This document shows positions 1 through 26,906 of a DNA stretch of 64,000 bases, in pieces. The notes beneath the pieces are model-generated. The model saw only the letters and a program-made list of their open reading frames with translations. It had not been told where the DNA came from and searched no databases. Origin of the DNA: Merluccius polli (Eukaryota; Chordata; Actinopteri; Gadiformes; Merlucciidae); the NCBI GenBank assembly GCA_030340625.1, contig JAOPHQ010001148.1:5001-69000 (forward strand). The letters are read 5' to 3'. The first letter of the stretch is position 1, and every line of letters starts with the position of its first letter. The position numbers and the translations under genes are program-made.

Positions 1-83
1 ATATAATACTTGTGTTATTATACTTGTAATTATTAGAACTATAATATAATTATAGTGATCATATAATTATACCAATAATAGAC

Positions 84-875
84 TCCTTTTCACAGAGGCA
101 TGATCGTAGGACAAACACACGTGTCGCTCATATCACTAATTATGGGTCTTCTCCTTTCATGTACCAGGACCTTCACTAGTCTACTACCTGTGCCCTGGTA
201 CATAAAAAGAGTAGACCCATAATCAGTTATATGAGCGACACGTGTGTTTGTCCTACGATAGTCTCACAAACCAGACTTCAGATTAACATCTAAAGTCTGA
301 TGGCAGACCAGCTCAAATCCTGGTTAACGGGGCGTCTCATTTTCTTTTGCTTCAAATTTATTTCGACCAATCATGTTGCTGGGGGCGGGATCTGTAGCCC
401 CGCGTTACATGGAATGGGTCTCTATAGGAAACAACCTGACAGGTGGAACCACAGCAAACATGATATGGCTGACCATTAATCTCAGATCCAGAAGAGGACT
501 GATAACTAAAACAATCGTTCTATTGTCTGTATCCCTACTTGGCCAACAGTGAACATAAACTTTTCCGGTGGGAAGACAAGCTGAAACGTCCTGTCCGTAC
601 ATCAAAGTGTCTGTAAAGGTTTAAAATCAAACCTGTGTAGTAGACTGGCCTGCACTGTTGAAATATATTTGTTAAAATCGTCTTCTGAAACCTCCATCTT
701 GCCACTTGAGAATGACCAATATATCCATAACAAAACAGGAAACACTTTGTAACTCCTTCGCACTTTCTGGTTTCCAGCCCAGGCGCTGTGCAGTCTCCCC
801 CCAGAAGTTCGGCTATAGCATTGTCGAATTTCTGGATCCGAGATTAGTCCTACGATGACACCTCTGTGAAAAGGA
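84..875. mobile_element. TIR DNA element in cpt1b intron
   Basis: CCTTTTCACAGAGG at the left end is matched by CCTCTGTGAAAAGG at the right, each followed inward by a shared CGTAGGAC block, giving imperfect terminal inverted repeats about 30 bp long. The left end is itself folded: 103-149 and 213-259 are near-perfect inverted copies. No clear target-site duplication. It contains an unrecognised 66-codon minus frame (405-605) and no transposase, so it is non-autonomous. It lies just downstream of exon 930-1031 of cpt1b. Confidence 0.6.
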
Positions 876-929
876 TCTATTTATTAGCAGCCATTAGCTC
901 ATCACCAGGTGGACATCTCAAAGGCTCAC

Positions 930-3813
930 CCTGTCGATGGTGTCGTCCACACTGGGCACAGGAAGCCTGGGCAGGGACGCCTGGAAACTGTAGAGGAGCG
1001 GTCTCCGCCCAGAGAACATCTTTATCAGGCTCTGTAGTGTATGTACATAAACAAACAAACACATGCCTGAATATACATGGTAAACGGACTGCATTTATAT
1101 GGACACCTAAAAGCCGGACACTTTTACAATGAAAGCCTCACATTCACCCATTCATATATACACTGACAGCGGTGTCAACCATGCATGGGAACAGCTGGTC
1201 GGGGCCAGCTAGGATTAGGTGTCTTGCTCAGGGACACCTGGACACTGAGCTAGGAGGAGCCGGGGATCGAACCAGCAACCTTCTGGTTTCCAGACAACCC
1301 GGTCTACCTCCTGAGCCACTGCCACCCTCATAAAGATATATAGTGTTACGACCCTCATTTGTAAAAATCTATTTCAATTCAATTTGTCTTTGGTAACAAT
1401 TTCAGTTCATCCCTTTTTCTTGGTTTCCATGTCATGCGCGTTAATTTGATAATCTTTCATCTGTGTGTCTTAGTTTAGAGGCCTGTTATGTTGTATTATT
1501 AATACTTAATATTTATTTGCATTATCCTTTCACATTTAAATGCACATTTCATATGTCAAGTTTTTGGAAGCTGAGGTAGAAGCGGACAATATAATGTTGC
1601 ACCCGTGACTCCATAGGTGGTCGTAACAGATAAGAGGCCCACACATAGAGGAGATAAGTGGAGCCAAGCTGACACCCACCAGCCACAGTTTGGTGGAGGA
1701 GCTCATCTTTCCGTGCGACTCGAAGATCCAGGCGTGGTACGAGAGCAGGGCCTTCAGGGAGTATCTCAGCAGGTAGATGAAGAACAACCAGATGCCAGGT
1801 GGCAAACAGGATGGCACTCAGTACCATCTGGGTCTGCACAGACATGTAGCCCCTGAGAGAGAGACACAGGCCAGGTTTCTACTATAGGCTATACACACAA
1901 CAAGAAGCCAACTGTGCTATGGACAAAAATTATTGTGTTATGTTTTATTTTAATATACCAGCATTTGAGCCACTTTATAGTTTAGGTTATGTATAGTTCA
2001 TGTACAGTTTAATTTTTCTGTATGTCACATTTTTCTATTGTATTGCCTTACAGTATTTGTATTGTACTTATTGTACTTCTAATCTCTATTTTTATGATTA
2101 TTTCTTCGATCTCGAGCAAAGCAAAATTCCAATTCAGGACTCAGGAGTTCAGAGTATAGCATGCTGTGGAGTATATAACGCATAGTGCAGGTTTAAGTAT
2201 ACAGCCCTAGCACAGCAAAACAACATAAACAAACAAAGCATGGTGAAATGGCTGATAGCGAGGGGTTTCCAACCTGCTCGGCAGGTTTTCCTTGATTGTG
2301 TCAATCATTCCTAGAGAGAGGTCGACGTGAACGTACAGAGTGCTCATCATGGCAATAACAACTATGAGCCAACTGGATGGACTGGCCGGGTAGACTCCAG
2401 CCAACACACCATTCTGAGGAGAGAGCCAGAGAGAGACAGAGACAGACAGACAGAGAGAGACAGTGAGAGATAGAGAAGGCACACAGGGATGTCAGCCTCA
2501 ATCAAATTGTGTTGCAATAGGTAGGTTGCAAATCACCATAAAATCTCACTGATTGCCAGTGGGTCACATTGAGGTTAGGTTAGGACTCTAAAGCAGAGGG
2601 AAGCTTTTTAATTATTATCAAATTGTATGTCATAGTGACCCCAATATCAGCCAAAACAACCAAAACTAATGTGTGTAAAATGTTGATATGTTTTATACAG
2701 CTAAAACAGAATATGATGTGTACAAAATGTGTACAGGACATTGAAGACATATTATCATGTTATTTTATGTTTACGCAGTTGTCCCCATTAAATTAGGAAA
2801 AGTCATTAAATATGAAGCCGATCCCTGTACACATTTTTGGACAGAGATTTTTAAGACCCTTTCATAGATAATTGGGGAAAAAGTAGAACCAAACGCATTG
2901 TTTGGTGTCTTCCCCTCATTGCCTTCCCTCCCTACATCCAAAAAGCATGTCTTAGCTTCTGTCACTTTACTGGCTAGAAGATGAATATTGACCAACTAGA
3001 AATCAAGTGGCTCCTCCAATAAATTTGGAAAAAGATGGGGTCCATTCTTCGACTTCGTTAAGAAGATACATTTCCCACTCATTCCTGAATGAAGCAGCTT
3101 TTGCGGTTTGGAGGGGTATCAATATTGTTTATTGTAGCGTGGCTGATGTGTTGTTGTACTGACTATCTATTACTGCCCCGGTTTACTATTAGCTCGCTGT
3201 TTTTCTTTTTTGTTTGTTTATGGTTGTTATTTTAGCTTTCTCAGTCTTTGTAAGCTGTTTTGGTGGTTAGCAATATGTCATTTAAACATTAGTCTTGCAT
3301 AGCCAGAATTATCTCTCCACACTTCATTTAGCTGGAGAAAGGTCTGACTCTACTCACTATCATTCTGGTATAGGGGAAATAAATGTTGTCTTGTTTGTAT
3401 TTCTTTAACCAATCACAGTCTTGTTGGGCGGCACTAAGCACGCCCAGAGCCTGTGACTACCAATGGCAGGCTGGGGTGGGCTTATACCAACAACCTTTAT
3501 CCAGTAAACCAGAGTATTTAAACATTGAATGAGGTCAAACTGACCCCAGGGATAATAGGAGGGAGGGTAAAAGAAAAGCACTGACACATTCTTATAAATA
3601 GTGAAAAAAAAGAAGGAAAGATATAGGAAAGCAAGGGTGAAAGAAAACTAAACTAAAGACTCTTTTTTTTACCTTAAATTGTATGGCGCGCTTTCTCCAA
3701 GCCGTGACCCCTGATAGGTAGATGTTTTTAATCACTTCTTGGCTCAACTTGATGTCCGCCCCGTCTGGACGTACAGTGAACTCAAAGCCCACGGCCTGAT
3801 GGGCTTCGGCCAT
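930..3813 (-). CDS. cpt1b: Carnitine O-palmitoyltransferase 1 (cpt1b-like), 5' exons only, one exon frameshifted
   Basis: CPT1 sits in the outer mitochondrial membrane and makes acylcarnitine from acyl-CoA and carnitine, the malonyl-CoA-controlled entry step of beta-oxidation. Seen: coding exons 3673-3813 (start MAEAHQAVGFEFTV, the regulatory N-terminus), 2274-2413 (GVYPASPSSWLIVVIAMM, first membrane segment), 1680-1852 (second membrane segment, then LLSYHAWIFESHGKMS) and 930-1031 (FSGRRPLLYSFQASLPRLPV). All junctions are GT-AG and phases fit, except that exon 1680-1852 is 173 nt where 172 would keep frame: near 1794-1803 one extra base shifts the frame between SAILFAT and the expected GIWLFF. 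The catalytic domain lies beyond the left edge. The isoform is chosen from the neighbouring chkb and mapk8ip2 (human CPT1B-CHKB-MAPK8IP2); the residues alone also fit CPT1A. The shift could be a pseudogene lesion or an assembly error. Confidence 0.85.
1140..1330 (-). mobile_element. tRNA-derived SINE (V-SINE-like head)
   Basis: Read on the minus strand there is an A-box-like TGGCTCAGGAGG (1307-1318) followed about 35 bp on by a B box GGTTCGATCCC (1263-1273), the internal RNA polymerase III promoter layout of tRNA-derived SINEs. It sits in the cpt1b intron between exons 930-1031 and 1680-1852. The tail boundary is not clear. Confidence 0.6.
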
Positions 3814-4154
3814 CGCTGTAAAGGCCTGGTGGTACAAAGTGTAAAAATGGATGTCGGCGGATAATTAGGCCTACATTAACTTAAAATAAATGTACATTCT
3901 TCATTTGTGTAAAATGGGTTGGAACTGCTGAAACACCATGGGTGAATCGACAGACGGTAAACAAGCACACAGGCTGCAGCTCAGAAACAGCTGATAGACA
4001 GACAGCAGGCCATGGCTACATAGGCCCACCCTACATGTCTCTGTTGAGGCCAACAGCAGCCTACAGGTCACTGTACTGTAGGCTTTAAAAGGAAACATGA
4101 TCACAACAAATGATGTATACTGTAGGCCTACTCCTTTAGGCATAGGCCTACGGT

Positions 4155-4335
4155 CAAACTAATAAACTGTCAAACTGATAAATGTCAAACTAATAAATGT
4201 CAAAAATAATAACTGTCAAACTGGTAAATGTTAAACTAATAAATGTCAAACTAATAAATGTAAAACTAATAACTGTCAAACTGGTAAATGTTAAACTAAT
4301 AAATGTCAAACTGATAAATGTTAAACTAATAAAAC
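4155..4335. repeat. Minisatellite, unit about AAACTAATAAATGTC
   Basis: About 11 tandem, slightly diverged 15-16-bp units alternating AAACTAATAAATGTC, AAACTGATAAATGTC and AAACTGGTAAATGTT. Intergenic; no coding potential. Confidence 0.85.
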
Positions 4336-5452
4336 TCTGGTTGTTAGGGGCGGGGCAATGCTAAGAGTAAGCGCCTACGTCATCATGTACCCTTTAAGCC
4401 CCGCCCATAAAATCATGAATGCGAAAATGGTGAAAAATAGAAAAACGGTCTAACTCTACAATTCAACATTGGTTGGTTATACGGTCTTTTCACGTGTTCA
4501 GCAATGACTTTCTAACGTGTGTGTAATGTGTGTGGAAACAAATCTCAGAATTTGCATGACACGGTCTTTAAAATACCAATGTTTAATGTTTCATATTTTA
4601 AATGTTAAATAGGCCTAAACATTTCATTAGGATAAGTAGGCTACTTAGCCAATACGTTTTTGATCAATTCATAGGCCTAACTGTGATCAAAAACAACAAC
4701 ACGTTTTTATATTATTACTAGCCATATGTAATAACAAACATGTTAGGCTAATGAGCCTACATAGACACACAGATACATCAGCCGAGGGGTGGCGCTTGGA
4801 TTTCATTTTCCATCAAGTCATATGACTGGACGCTCAGCAAGTGGGACAAAGGTCGGCCGGCAGATGAAGTGGCGCGCCGGAGCACTGCACGTGCACGGAT
4901 CACGAAGGACAATATAAACACAGAGCACGCCGCTTAAAGCTGCACACTTCTGCAACAGGCCTACAAAAGCAAAGTCTCTTCATCAAATGTATGCAGGCCA
5001 TAAGAATGCAACAACTTAATCAAGTCTTTTAATAACCGACCATTTAAATCCCTTATTTGAACACATAGCTTCCCACAAATAGGCCCAATATTCATGAATT
5101 AATAAATAACAGTGACCAGACCACCACATTAGTCTCTAGGCTATAGCCACACAACCACAATGGCCTACATGGCCTCCAATACAACCAATATAAATACAGT
5201 GTTTACACAAAAACACAAATTTCCATGACTAAACACAGATGGGAAAATGTACAATATTATCCTACTGTAGGCCTACCTTCCTCAAACTGGATAACGTGTA
5301 ACTTCAGAGTTGAGTTGTATTGTGGAAACAGTCACCAAAGAGGTGAAATTCCTCTGGCCTTGGCTTGCTCTGTGCGTCTCAAGCGCCCTTGAAGTGGCTT
5401 TCAGCTGTATGTCGGCTTTCTACCCACCCCTGTGAACCAGCATTAGTGTGTA

Positions 5453-5567
5453 CACACACACACACACACACACACACGTCACACACACACACACGTCACA
5501 CACACAAACGTACACACACACACACACACACACACACGTCACACACACAAGTCACACACACACAAGT

Positions 5568-5597
<30 letters not shown>
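5453..5597. repeat. (CA)n microsatellite with GTCACA interruptions
   Basis: About 145 bp of CA dinucleotides broken at intervals by GTCACACACA. Every open frame through it is a repeat artefact. Confidence 0.95.
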
Positions 5598-5598
<1 letters not shown>

Positions 5599-6037
5599 CA
5601 CACTTCTGTTTGTAACCATACACCGTGCAGCTAGAATAGATCGTCATGTGTCTGTGCCAATGCAGTCGCTTCAGTGAAAATGCTTTAAATAGCCCAGTTG
5701 AGCAGAGCTGGTCAGCTGATTATGTATTTTTGTCAGGAGAAACATTTGAGAAAAATCCATAATGTGTTTCACACACACACATAATAAGCTTATGCATAAT
5801 AGCATACTAGCTAAATGTAATGAGCTCACACGGATTCTTTTGAATATCCAAATATATTTCTGAATTTAGTAAGGAAGGAAAACAGTATTAAATTGTTTAA
5901 ATGGGCCTTTTAGTATTGTTTAAATATAGCCTATAATTCACCCATTGACTTAGGCTAAAGGTAGATCCTACTTCCAGAGTAATTTACAAAACAAACAATG
6001 TTAACTGCACAAAGTATTCATAGTCAATTACAAATAA

Positions 6038-9000
6038 TCAAAAGTACAAGTGAAAGACAGCGTCATAGTGAGCAGGGATAGGAAGAGGAGAACGCAGACT
6101 CAGGGAAAGGTCCAACAGGTCCAGTTGTGCTACACTGCTGTGCTCCGTCGCTGGCATCAGCACCTGCTCCTCCAAAACAGTCCCCTGTCCTGCAAGCGCC
6201 ACCTTGGTAGCCGTGTGGATCTGGACACAAAGATAAGTACAATACATTGTAGGCCTTTTGGCTGAATATTTACATTATAAAACACACAACGCCCTAGAAA
6301 ATAAACACTGCAAACACAAATGGCAAATCGCTGCGCTAATCAATATGAAAGAGAATGTTTCTCAAATGGGGGTACATGTACCCCAAGGGGTCCTTTGAAG
6401 GATTGCAGGGGGAAATGTCTAAAAAAGGGTTAAATATAAGTTCTGAACAACTGTAAAATAATTCCACCTTAATAAAATGAGATGAATCTGAGTAGCACCT
6501 TAATAAAAAATGAAGTACAATCTGAATACTAATATACAAGTTTGGAAAATCTTTCCAAAAGATAACAAAAATCCCAAGAGAAGCACAAGCCTGTGATTCT
6601 CACTAAACTGTACAAAGTTGCACCAACCCATTTTCATTTTCATCCCTCCCAAAACGGTTTTGTGCTGGTGAAAGGGGTACTTGAAAACATATCTTAGAAG
6701 GGGGTACATTAGTAAAAAACTGTTTGAGAACTATTGCGTAAATACATTTCCATGCTGTACCTCTCCCCATTGGCGTGTCCGCGGACAGAACGACGTCATC
6801 ACATTCTCAGAGGTGTTTCCTCCAATCACAATCAGGGTGTCAGTGGCACCCAGGAAGTAGAGGGTGGGCATGTCTGCGTCAGCTCTGGTCAGGGTCGGGA
6901 GCAATTCAGACCAACAGTCTAGAGGAGAAGGACAGAGTAAGTGTGTGTGTGTGTGTGCGTTCGCATGTGTGCGTGTGTGTGTACGAGATACAGAGCCAAT
7001 GAATGATTGAGTGAGTAAGTGAGTGAGAGACATTTTTGTGTCAGTCGAGGAAGCCACTGTGCTGAAACCAATAACCAACGGTGCTGTTCAACCCAACCTT
7101 GTGTCGTGTTGTACTGAAGCAGTAGTTTCTCTCCAGTTCTCTGGATGTTCCCCAGCACATAGACGCAGTGACCCAAGCTAGTAGCCAGGGGAACGTCGTG
7201 GGACAAAGACACGGTAAACTGGAAATCTGTTAGAGGAAGTGAAGACACAAACCTATAGGAGAGAGGGAAAATATTCAGTCACCGGTGTGTGCACACACAC
7301 ACACACTTACCTTTACTGAATGTCAAGTCAATCCTTTAAAGGGGGCTATAGAGGATATATTTAGCCACAAGATGTCGCACTAGAGCACCAGCATCTCAAA
7401 CCACAACCATTGGGAGTGTCCTTTACCTTCTTAACTCATCTCACGCACGGCGCGTGCGTTATCATGAACGTGCGGCCGGACCGGACACCAAAACAAAGAA
7501 AATAAAAGCTCAGATTACAACACACACAGAGGGAGGGTGACGTCATTCTCTGGTCAGGGCACCATTAGTCCACTATATCTCTACATAGCCAATAGTTGTA
7601 TGCTGCTATATTAATGTTCAGAATATCGTCTATAGCCCCTTTAAGAAAACATCACACACACACAAAACGTCTAAGACACAGTTTACAACATCTAATGGAA
7701 GGTCACAACACAGACCTCCAGGTGTCTTGCCAGGGGTCGTAGCGCTCCACAGCGGTGTATAGGGCCGTGTTGGAGTCCGGACTCACCAGGGAATCCAGAT
7801 ACCAACCTCCCACTGCATATATACCTCCTTCACAAGCCACCGCGCTGAAATGCCTCCTGTGCTGTGGATATAACAGAGCGTGTCTGTCGTTTATTTGACC
7901 CGATAACGTAATGCAGGTTTACACAGGTTTACAATTTACATTGTGGTCCTTTAGCATACACCTTTTATCCAAAGCCACTTAGTGGATTACGTTATTATGC
8001 TGCATGACCTAGTCTTAGTTGTACAGATGGCTTAGAAGTGACTGATATCAAATAACCTTTACACTTTTACTTGTGTTGTTTTCTTGCACCGTTTCTCTGT
8101 AAGGGTCTGTTATTTAGAATCCAAAAGACCTGCCATGTCTTACCTTGATCAGAGGAGCTGTGGTGACCCAGGTGTGTGTAAAAGGATTATATCGAAAAGA
8201 AGCCATTTTGAACTCCCAGCCTCTCCTGATTGGCTGCCTGTATCCGCCTACGATGTACAGGTAGTTGAACAGCACCACGGCAGTGAAGCACCACTTGTCG
8301 GCCCTGAAGGGAAGCTCAGAAATGGGGCACCAGGAGGAGTCTCCCCCATCCTCCGACCTGGGCAGGCTGAAGAGATGGCGCGCAGGCGCCGTCTCTGGGT
8401 CGGCCCAGGACTTGAGGTTCTCCTTCCTGAGAACACAGAGCCGCTGGTCCCCTTGGCTCCTCAGACGGATCAGCTCCTCCATCTCCTCAGGGCTGAGACC
8501 CCTGAGGCAGAAACATGACAACATCGACAACAAGATTGGTTGTGGATTCAAGCATTTTGGAGAATATAATACTAAACGCCTTTTACACTTTTATTACTTT
8601 GGTGTTTATCATTTGGTTGAAGCATTTGTACATCATATTGATCATTGACCGTTATCCAACTCTACTATGTGGGTATATGACCAACATGTACAACCCTTAA
8701 GATGTTTATGACTCTCTATCTTTAAATGTCAGTCTTATCTTATCTTTTTATTGTGCTTTTACTGTTTCTAGTAAAAAGCACATACACAGCTTAGCAGTGT
8801 ATGTGCAACTTAGCTGCCACCCACCCAGGGGGCCCCCAAGCTGCCATTTTAGCCTTTTTTAATTTATTTTTTTATTAAAATGAATGTCGTTCTCATGTGT
8901 TGAGTGAAAGCACCTATATGCTAAAACTATTTTGTTTATTCTGTGTAATGGCCTAATTTATTGTATTCATAATTTTTTTTGGGGGGAAAGGGATATTTTT

Positions 9001-10875
9001 ATTATTTATCAGTTAGAATGTTTGCCTTCATTTTGATTCCTTGAAGGGGCTATAGAGGATATATTTAGCCACAAGATGTCACACTAGAGCACCAGCATCT
9101 CAAACCACAACCATTGGGAGTGTCCTTTACCTTCTTAACTCATCTCACGCACGACACGTGCGTTATCATGAACGCGCGGCCGGACCGGACACCAAAACAA
9201 AGAAACTAGAAGCTCAGATTACAACACACACAGAGGGAGGGTGACGTCATTCTCTGGTCAGGACGCCATTACTATATCTCTACATAGCCAATAGTTGTTT
9301 GCTGCTATATTAATGTTCAGGATATAGTGTATAGCCCCTTTAAAGGGGAATTTTGACGTTATGGGGTACATTTTCACATCTACCCGGGCTTTTTTGCACA
9401 CCCCAGACAGTTTTTAGGTTGCTTGCTTCAATGTTTAGATTTTGATACCCATGTGAGATACCCCCCTCCCCATCCAAACAACATTTTGCAAAATGCTAGA
9501 AAGGGCCCTGCAGGTTGCTTTGCTGAATGTGACATGTGTTTACGTTGCATGTCTGAATATATAACATAATATATCTGAACATTTAAAAGTGATATTTGAC
9601 AACTGACCATTTTTGTACTCAATGTAGCCTACTATTTAGTCATCTAGCAGACTGACTAAATAGTAGTAGTAGTAGCTTTTGGATGCGATTCAACATATGA
9701 TCATGATATTCTATTTTAACCTTATAGAGCATTCATACTTGGTCAGGTGTGACTGCTCCAGCAGGTTTCTGCTCAGGTAGGTGAATACCGTCATCCTCAG
9801 CTTGGCACAGAAGATGTCTCCAGCCAGGCCCAGGTAGGACAGACAGTTGTCTGGTGTGAGCACATCAGTAAGGACCGACAAACACTCTGAGAGGAAGGGC
9901 TCGGCCAGAAGGTAGCTGGCCACCTGCAACGTAAGAAAGACAGGGCTCTAGTAGTCCATGTTTCTTTCTAAACGTTTTGGTTCAGAGTCAAGTCATTTTT
10001 ATTTGTATAGCCCTTAATCGCAGTTACAGTCTCAAAGGGCTTCAGAGACCACATTTTATGATACCCCTCTGTAACAGTAGACCCTACCACACGCCACCTA
10101 AGTGGCTTTGCTGGGCTCTCTGATTGAGAGATGATGTATAGTCTGGAGGTTTCAAGGATAAAACATGGTGCCGGTCTACCTGGATGTTATCTCCCAGCTC
10201 ATCCCCAGAGACTCTGAATTGCTGATGGAAGGAGAACTCCAGGAGGTTGTAGAAGACGGAGGAAGGCACATGGCTGAGGCGGATCAGACCCTCAGACGAC
10301 TCTCTCATTCTGGACTGCGACACGCCCCGGAAATACTCACTGCACGCTGAAAGCCTTTCAAGGTCCACCTTACCAAACATAAAATCACACACGTTATACA
10401 TACATATTTTTTTAATGATATTAATCTATATTGGAATGATGATACTTTTTATTGACTTTATTTTTGTATGTATATAATAAGCCTGACCAGGGACAGAGAG
10501 CCATGGCTAGAAATCCTACATGCAAAACAGGCCACATTTCAGTGAGTGGAAAAGCTTTCCAATGAAGACAAAGGTGTTAGGTAGTGTAACAATGTGTATA
10601 AGACAGAGCAGTCTACTTACATAGAAGGCATGTGTGTCTGTTTGAACCATCACTTTGGTTGCACTTTCATCCTCAAGGTGATATGTTCGCAGCGCCTCGT
10701 TGGTTTTCCAGGCCTCTGGCTGTGTTTCGGAAGTTTCCAGACCCTTGCATTCTGGTGTAGCCGTCAAAATATTATCTAGTGCTGGGAAAGCTTCCCAAAC
10801 TCTCATTAAACTATATTGTACCGTTGAGCTTATCCACTGAAACAATAGGATTATAAACTGTTTAAACAGATTCAT
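6038..10875 (-). CDS. BTB/BACK/kelch-repeat protein (KLHL family), complete, 8 exons
   Basis: Likely a substrate adaptor of a cullin-3 ubiquitin ligase, the usual role of this family; the specific member is not recognised. Exons: 10621-10875, 10180-10368, 9739-9923, 8144-8501, 7716-7861, 7098-7252, 6761-6918, 6038-6220. All use GT-AG, and the phases join into 542 codons plus stop. Residues about 60-150 form a BTB fold (LSACSEYFRGV), about 150-210 a BACK-like part (LTPDNCLSYLGLAGD). Kelch blades follow: NYLYIVGGY, GIYAVGGW, CVYVLGN and LIVIGGN. The first 70 residues precede the BTB fold and match nothing I know; the start codon at 10873-10875 follows a fair context but an alternative 5' exon is possible. 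Neighbours cpt1b and chkb are on the same strand. Two copies of one MITE lie in its introns. Confidence 0.87.
6349..6735. repeat. Probable TIR repeat between kelch exons 7 and 8
   Basis: Runs between a GTTTCTCAAA-type left end with GGGGGTACATGTACCCC and a right end with GGGGGTACAT and GTTTGAGAACTA. The ends are loosely inverted and the inner GGGGTAC motifs recur, like a dispersed teleost repeat. No coding content. Confidence 0.4.
7336..7644. mobile_element. MITE copy 1 (TIR TTAAAGGGGGCTATAG)
   Basis: A 309-bp element with ends TTAAAGGGGGCTATAG and CTATAGCCCCTTTAA, lying between kelch exons 7098-7252 and 7716-7861. It is nearly identical along its length to the copy at 9041-9343, including the shared GGCCGGACCGGACACC core. 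Confidence 0.85.
9041..9343. mobile_element. MITE copy 2 (same family, same orientation)
   Basis: Second copy of the 7336-7644 element, in the intron between kelch exons 8144-8501 and 9739-9923. It ends CTATAGCC-type CCCCTTTAAA and differs by scattered substitutions and a few short indels. No coding potential. Confidence 0.85.
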
Positions 10876-12883
10876 CTTGATGGGTATAACCTCTGATCGT
10901 TCACAAACCTATAATTCATTTACATCACTTTTCATGTTTTAGAACACATTAAAAATTGATCACAATGAAACCATGATGACTAACAAAGTTATAGAGGTTC
11001 AATAGAAAGATTGGCCATAGATTGAATGTCTCAAAAAGGTAATATATCTGCTTGGTTGGGAGACTGTTATTATTATTATTATTATTATTATTAGTATGCA
11101 ACTATGTAAATACAATAATGCCCCAATACAATTGAAAACTACAGGACACTCACACATACAGATCATCTCATGATCATATAAACAGACACCTAGAGCGGAA
11201 AATAAAGCTTAAAGCACAATTCAAACAATCGAAGCCTCCAGACTTTTAACTGAGGAATTACGGTTTGTTCTGAAACAGTCCCAGTGTGTTTGTAAGCTTG
11301 TTCCTCTTCAAAGCGGCAGTAGGCGACAAGCTATGAATTCGAGCAGTAGCCATGTTCGTTTGGACTGGTTTATTTCTAGCCCCAGTGGGTGAGAGGGCAC
11401 AGTCAGTGCTCTGGAAGGAAATGTGATTCCTAGCTTTCTGGGGACTGTGTCGTCATAGTGCCACCCACAGTACCTTCCTGGTGCAGTGAAGTACAGTACA
11501 GCGTAACCTTCATCAACAGTCTCAAAGGGCTTCAAAGGAGACAAGGCCTAAGCCTAATCCCTCAAAATGGACATGGAAAAACTCCTCAAACTAACCTTAA
11601 CCAGTAGGAAAATGAGGAAAACTTGAAAAGAAACTAAATGATCAAAGATTAAATTATCAAAATCAGGGGCAAATTAGTCAAGGTTATGTATTACAACATT
11701 TTCAGTGATGAAATTAGATTAGGCATCAAAACAGCAATACATACAAATGTTAAGTTCAGAAGTTAGAAAATAAGGATATTTCAAAAAGACGAGTAATATC
11801 TTGCCAGAAATAAATAACAGTAGAATGCACTCATTGTAAAAAATGTTTATTAGCTTTGGAAATATAATGTTCTGGTCTTAAAAGATATAACTACATGCAA
11901 AGCATGGATTAGTTTTGATTTTAAGTACTACAAATAATAAACTTCTGAGTACATGGCTTGTCCTCCGTCAGTAGCCAAATGTTTCCAACACTAATAAACA
12001 AAAATAGAAAATAGACAATTTGTTATACCAGCACCACAACAACTGAAGTAAATAAATAACAGAGCAAAACGCACATTTTAGTACTTGACGATGGCAAAAA
12101 GTCAAAGCTTTAAAACTTTAAAAGGATCACATTGTTAGAGCAAGGTGCAAAATGTCCTTTTAAGGAGCCACATCTCAAAACGACAACAAAAAAGATTTAT
12201 AACAGTTCTTGCAGTCAAAACATCATGTAGACATGTGGATATGTGTTACTCATCTGTGGCAAATGGGTGTGTTGTAGAATGTTCTAACATGGAATTGACA
12301 TCTCTATTGTTTCTATTATTCTATGTTTACAGTTTTTTATTTCTCTAATGTCATAGATGTAATGCATCATGAAAAACACAATTTCAGTTCTTAAATGAGA
12401 ATCAATACCATCATCAAGCATATGGGTTGGGCCCTACAGTATATACGAGTGAAAAGAGGTATCACCAAGTAAAGACTTACAAATAAAAACAGTTGTACAG
12501 TTGAATATTAATACATATAGATTAATACCTATGTATATGTATTCATTCAGGTCACGGAAGCCGCATGAATAAATCACAATCAATTACAGGAAAATATTTT
12601 CAGTCTCTTGCGTATGCTCTGTTGCGTATTCTCAGAAATCTAAAACCAAAATTGGACCCTCAAATATAAATACAAAAAAACAGTGTAAAATGTATACATA
12701 AGTAAATATACATGAAGTCAAACATGGTGAGTGAAGATGGACCATTTTCTCATAATCTGTATCATGTATCTTACATCCTACGTTTTTCAAACTTCAAAAT
12801 GCTAATTTCTGGGCACAGCAAATTCTGCACATCTGCATGATTTAAAGATTTGAATGACATCCTGATATACTGGGACAGGTGGT
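10876..12883. other. Kelch-gene upstream region and probable chkb 3' UTR
   Basis: AT-rich, without supported exons. The part from 12883 down to about 11846 carries no recognisable repeat and ends near a minus-strand AATAAA (TTTATT at 11846-11851), so it is a plausible 1-kb chkb 3' UTR. A short (TAT)n tract lies at about 11069-11092. The piece around 11510-11570 resembles a widespread teleost repeat (AGTCTCAAAGGGCTTC), also seen at 9985-10080. Confidence 0.45.

Positions 12884-26906
<14,023 letters not shown>

Larger units (their letters stand above)
3816..6037. other. cpt1b to kelch-gene intergenic region
   Basis: No convincing exon. The cpt1b coding start is exon 2-like (acceptor just before the start codon), so a non-coding first exon and promoter should lie here; the CpG-richer stretch 4790-4930 is a candidate but has no decisive motif. 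Also present: a 15-16-bp tandem repeat at about 4155-4335 and a (CA)n array at about 5453-5597. Confidence 0.5.

Noticed and set aside
405..605. 66-codon minus frame MMYGQDVSACLPTGKVYV
   Set aside because: It lies inside a TIR element, has no recognisable domain, and another frame over the same bases looks equally protein-like. Not called as a gene.
1140..1330. Possible tRNA gene from A and B boxes
   Set aside because: No cloverleaf or anticodon stem; the layout fits a SINE.
5453..5597. Regularly spaced repeats that could suggest a CRISPR array
   Set aside because: Spacers are themselves CA repeats, and the genome is eukaryotic.
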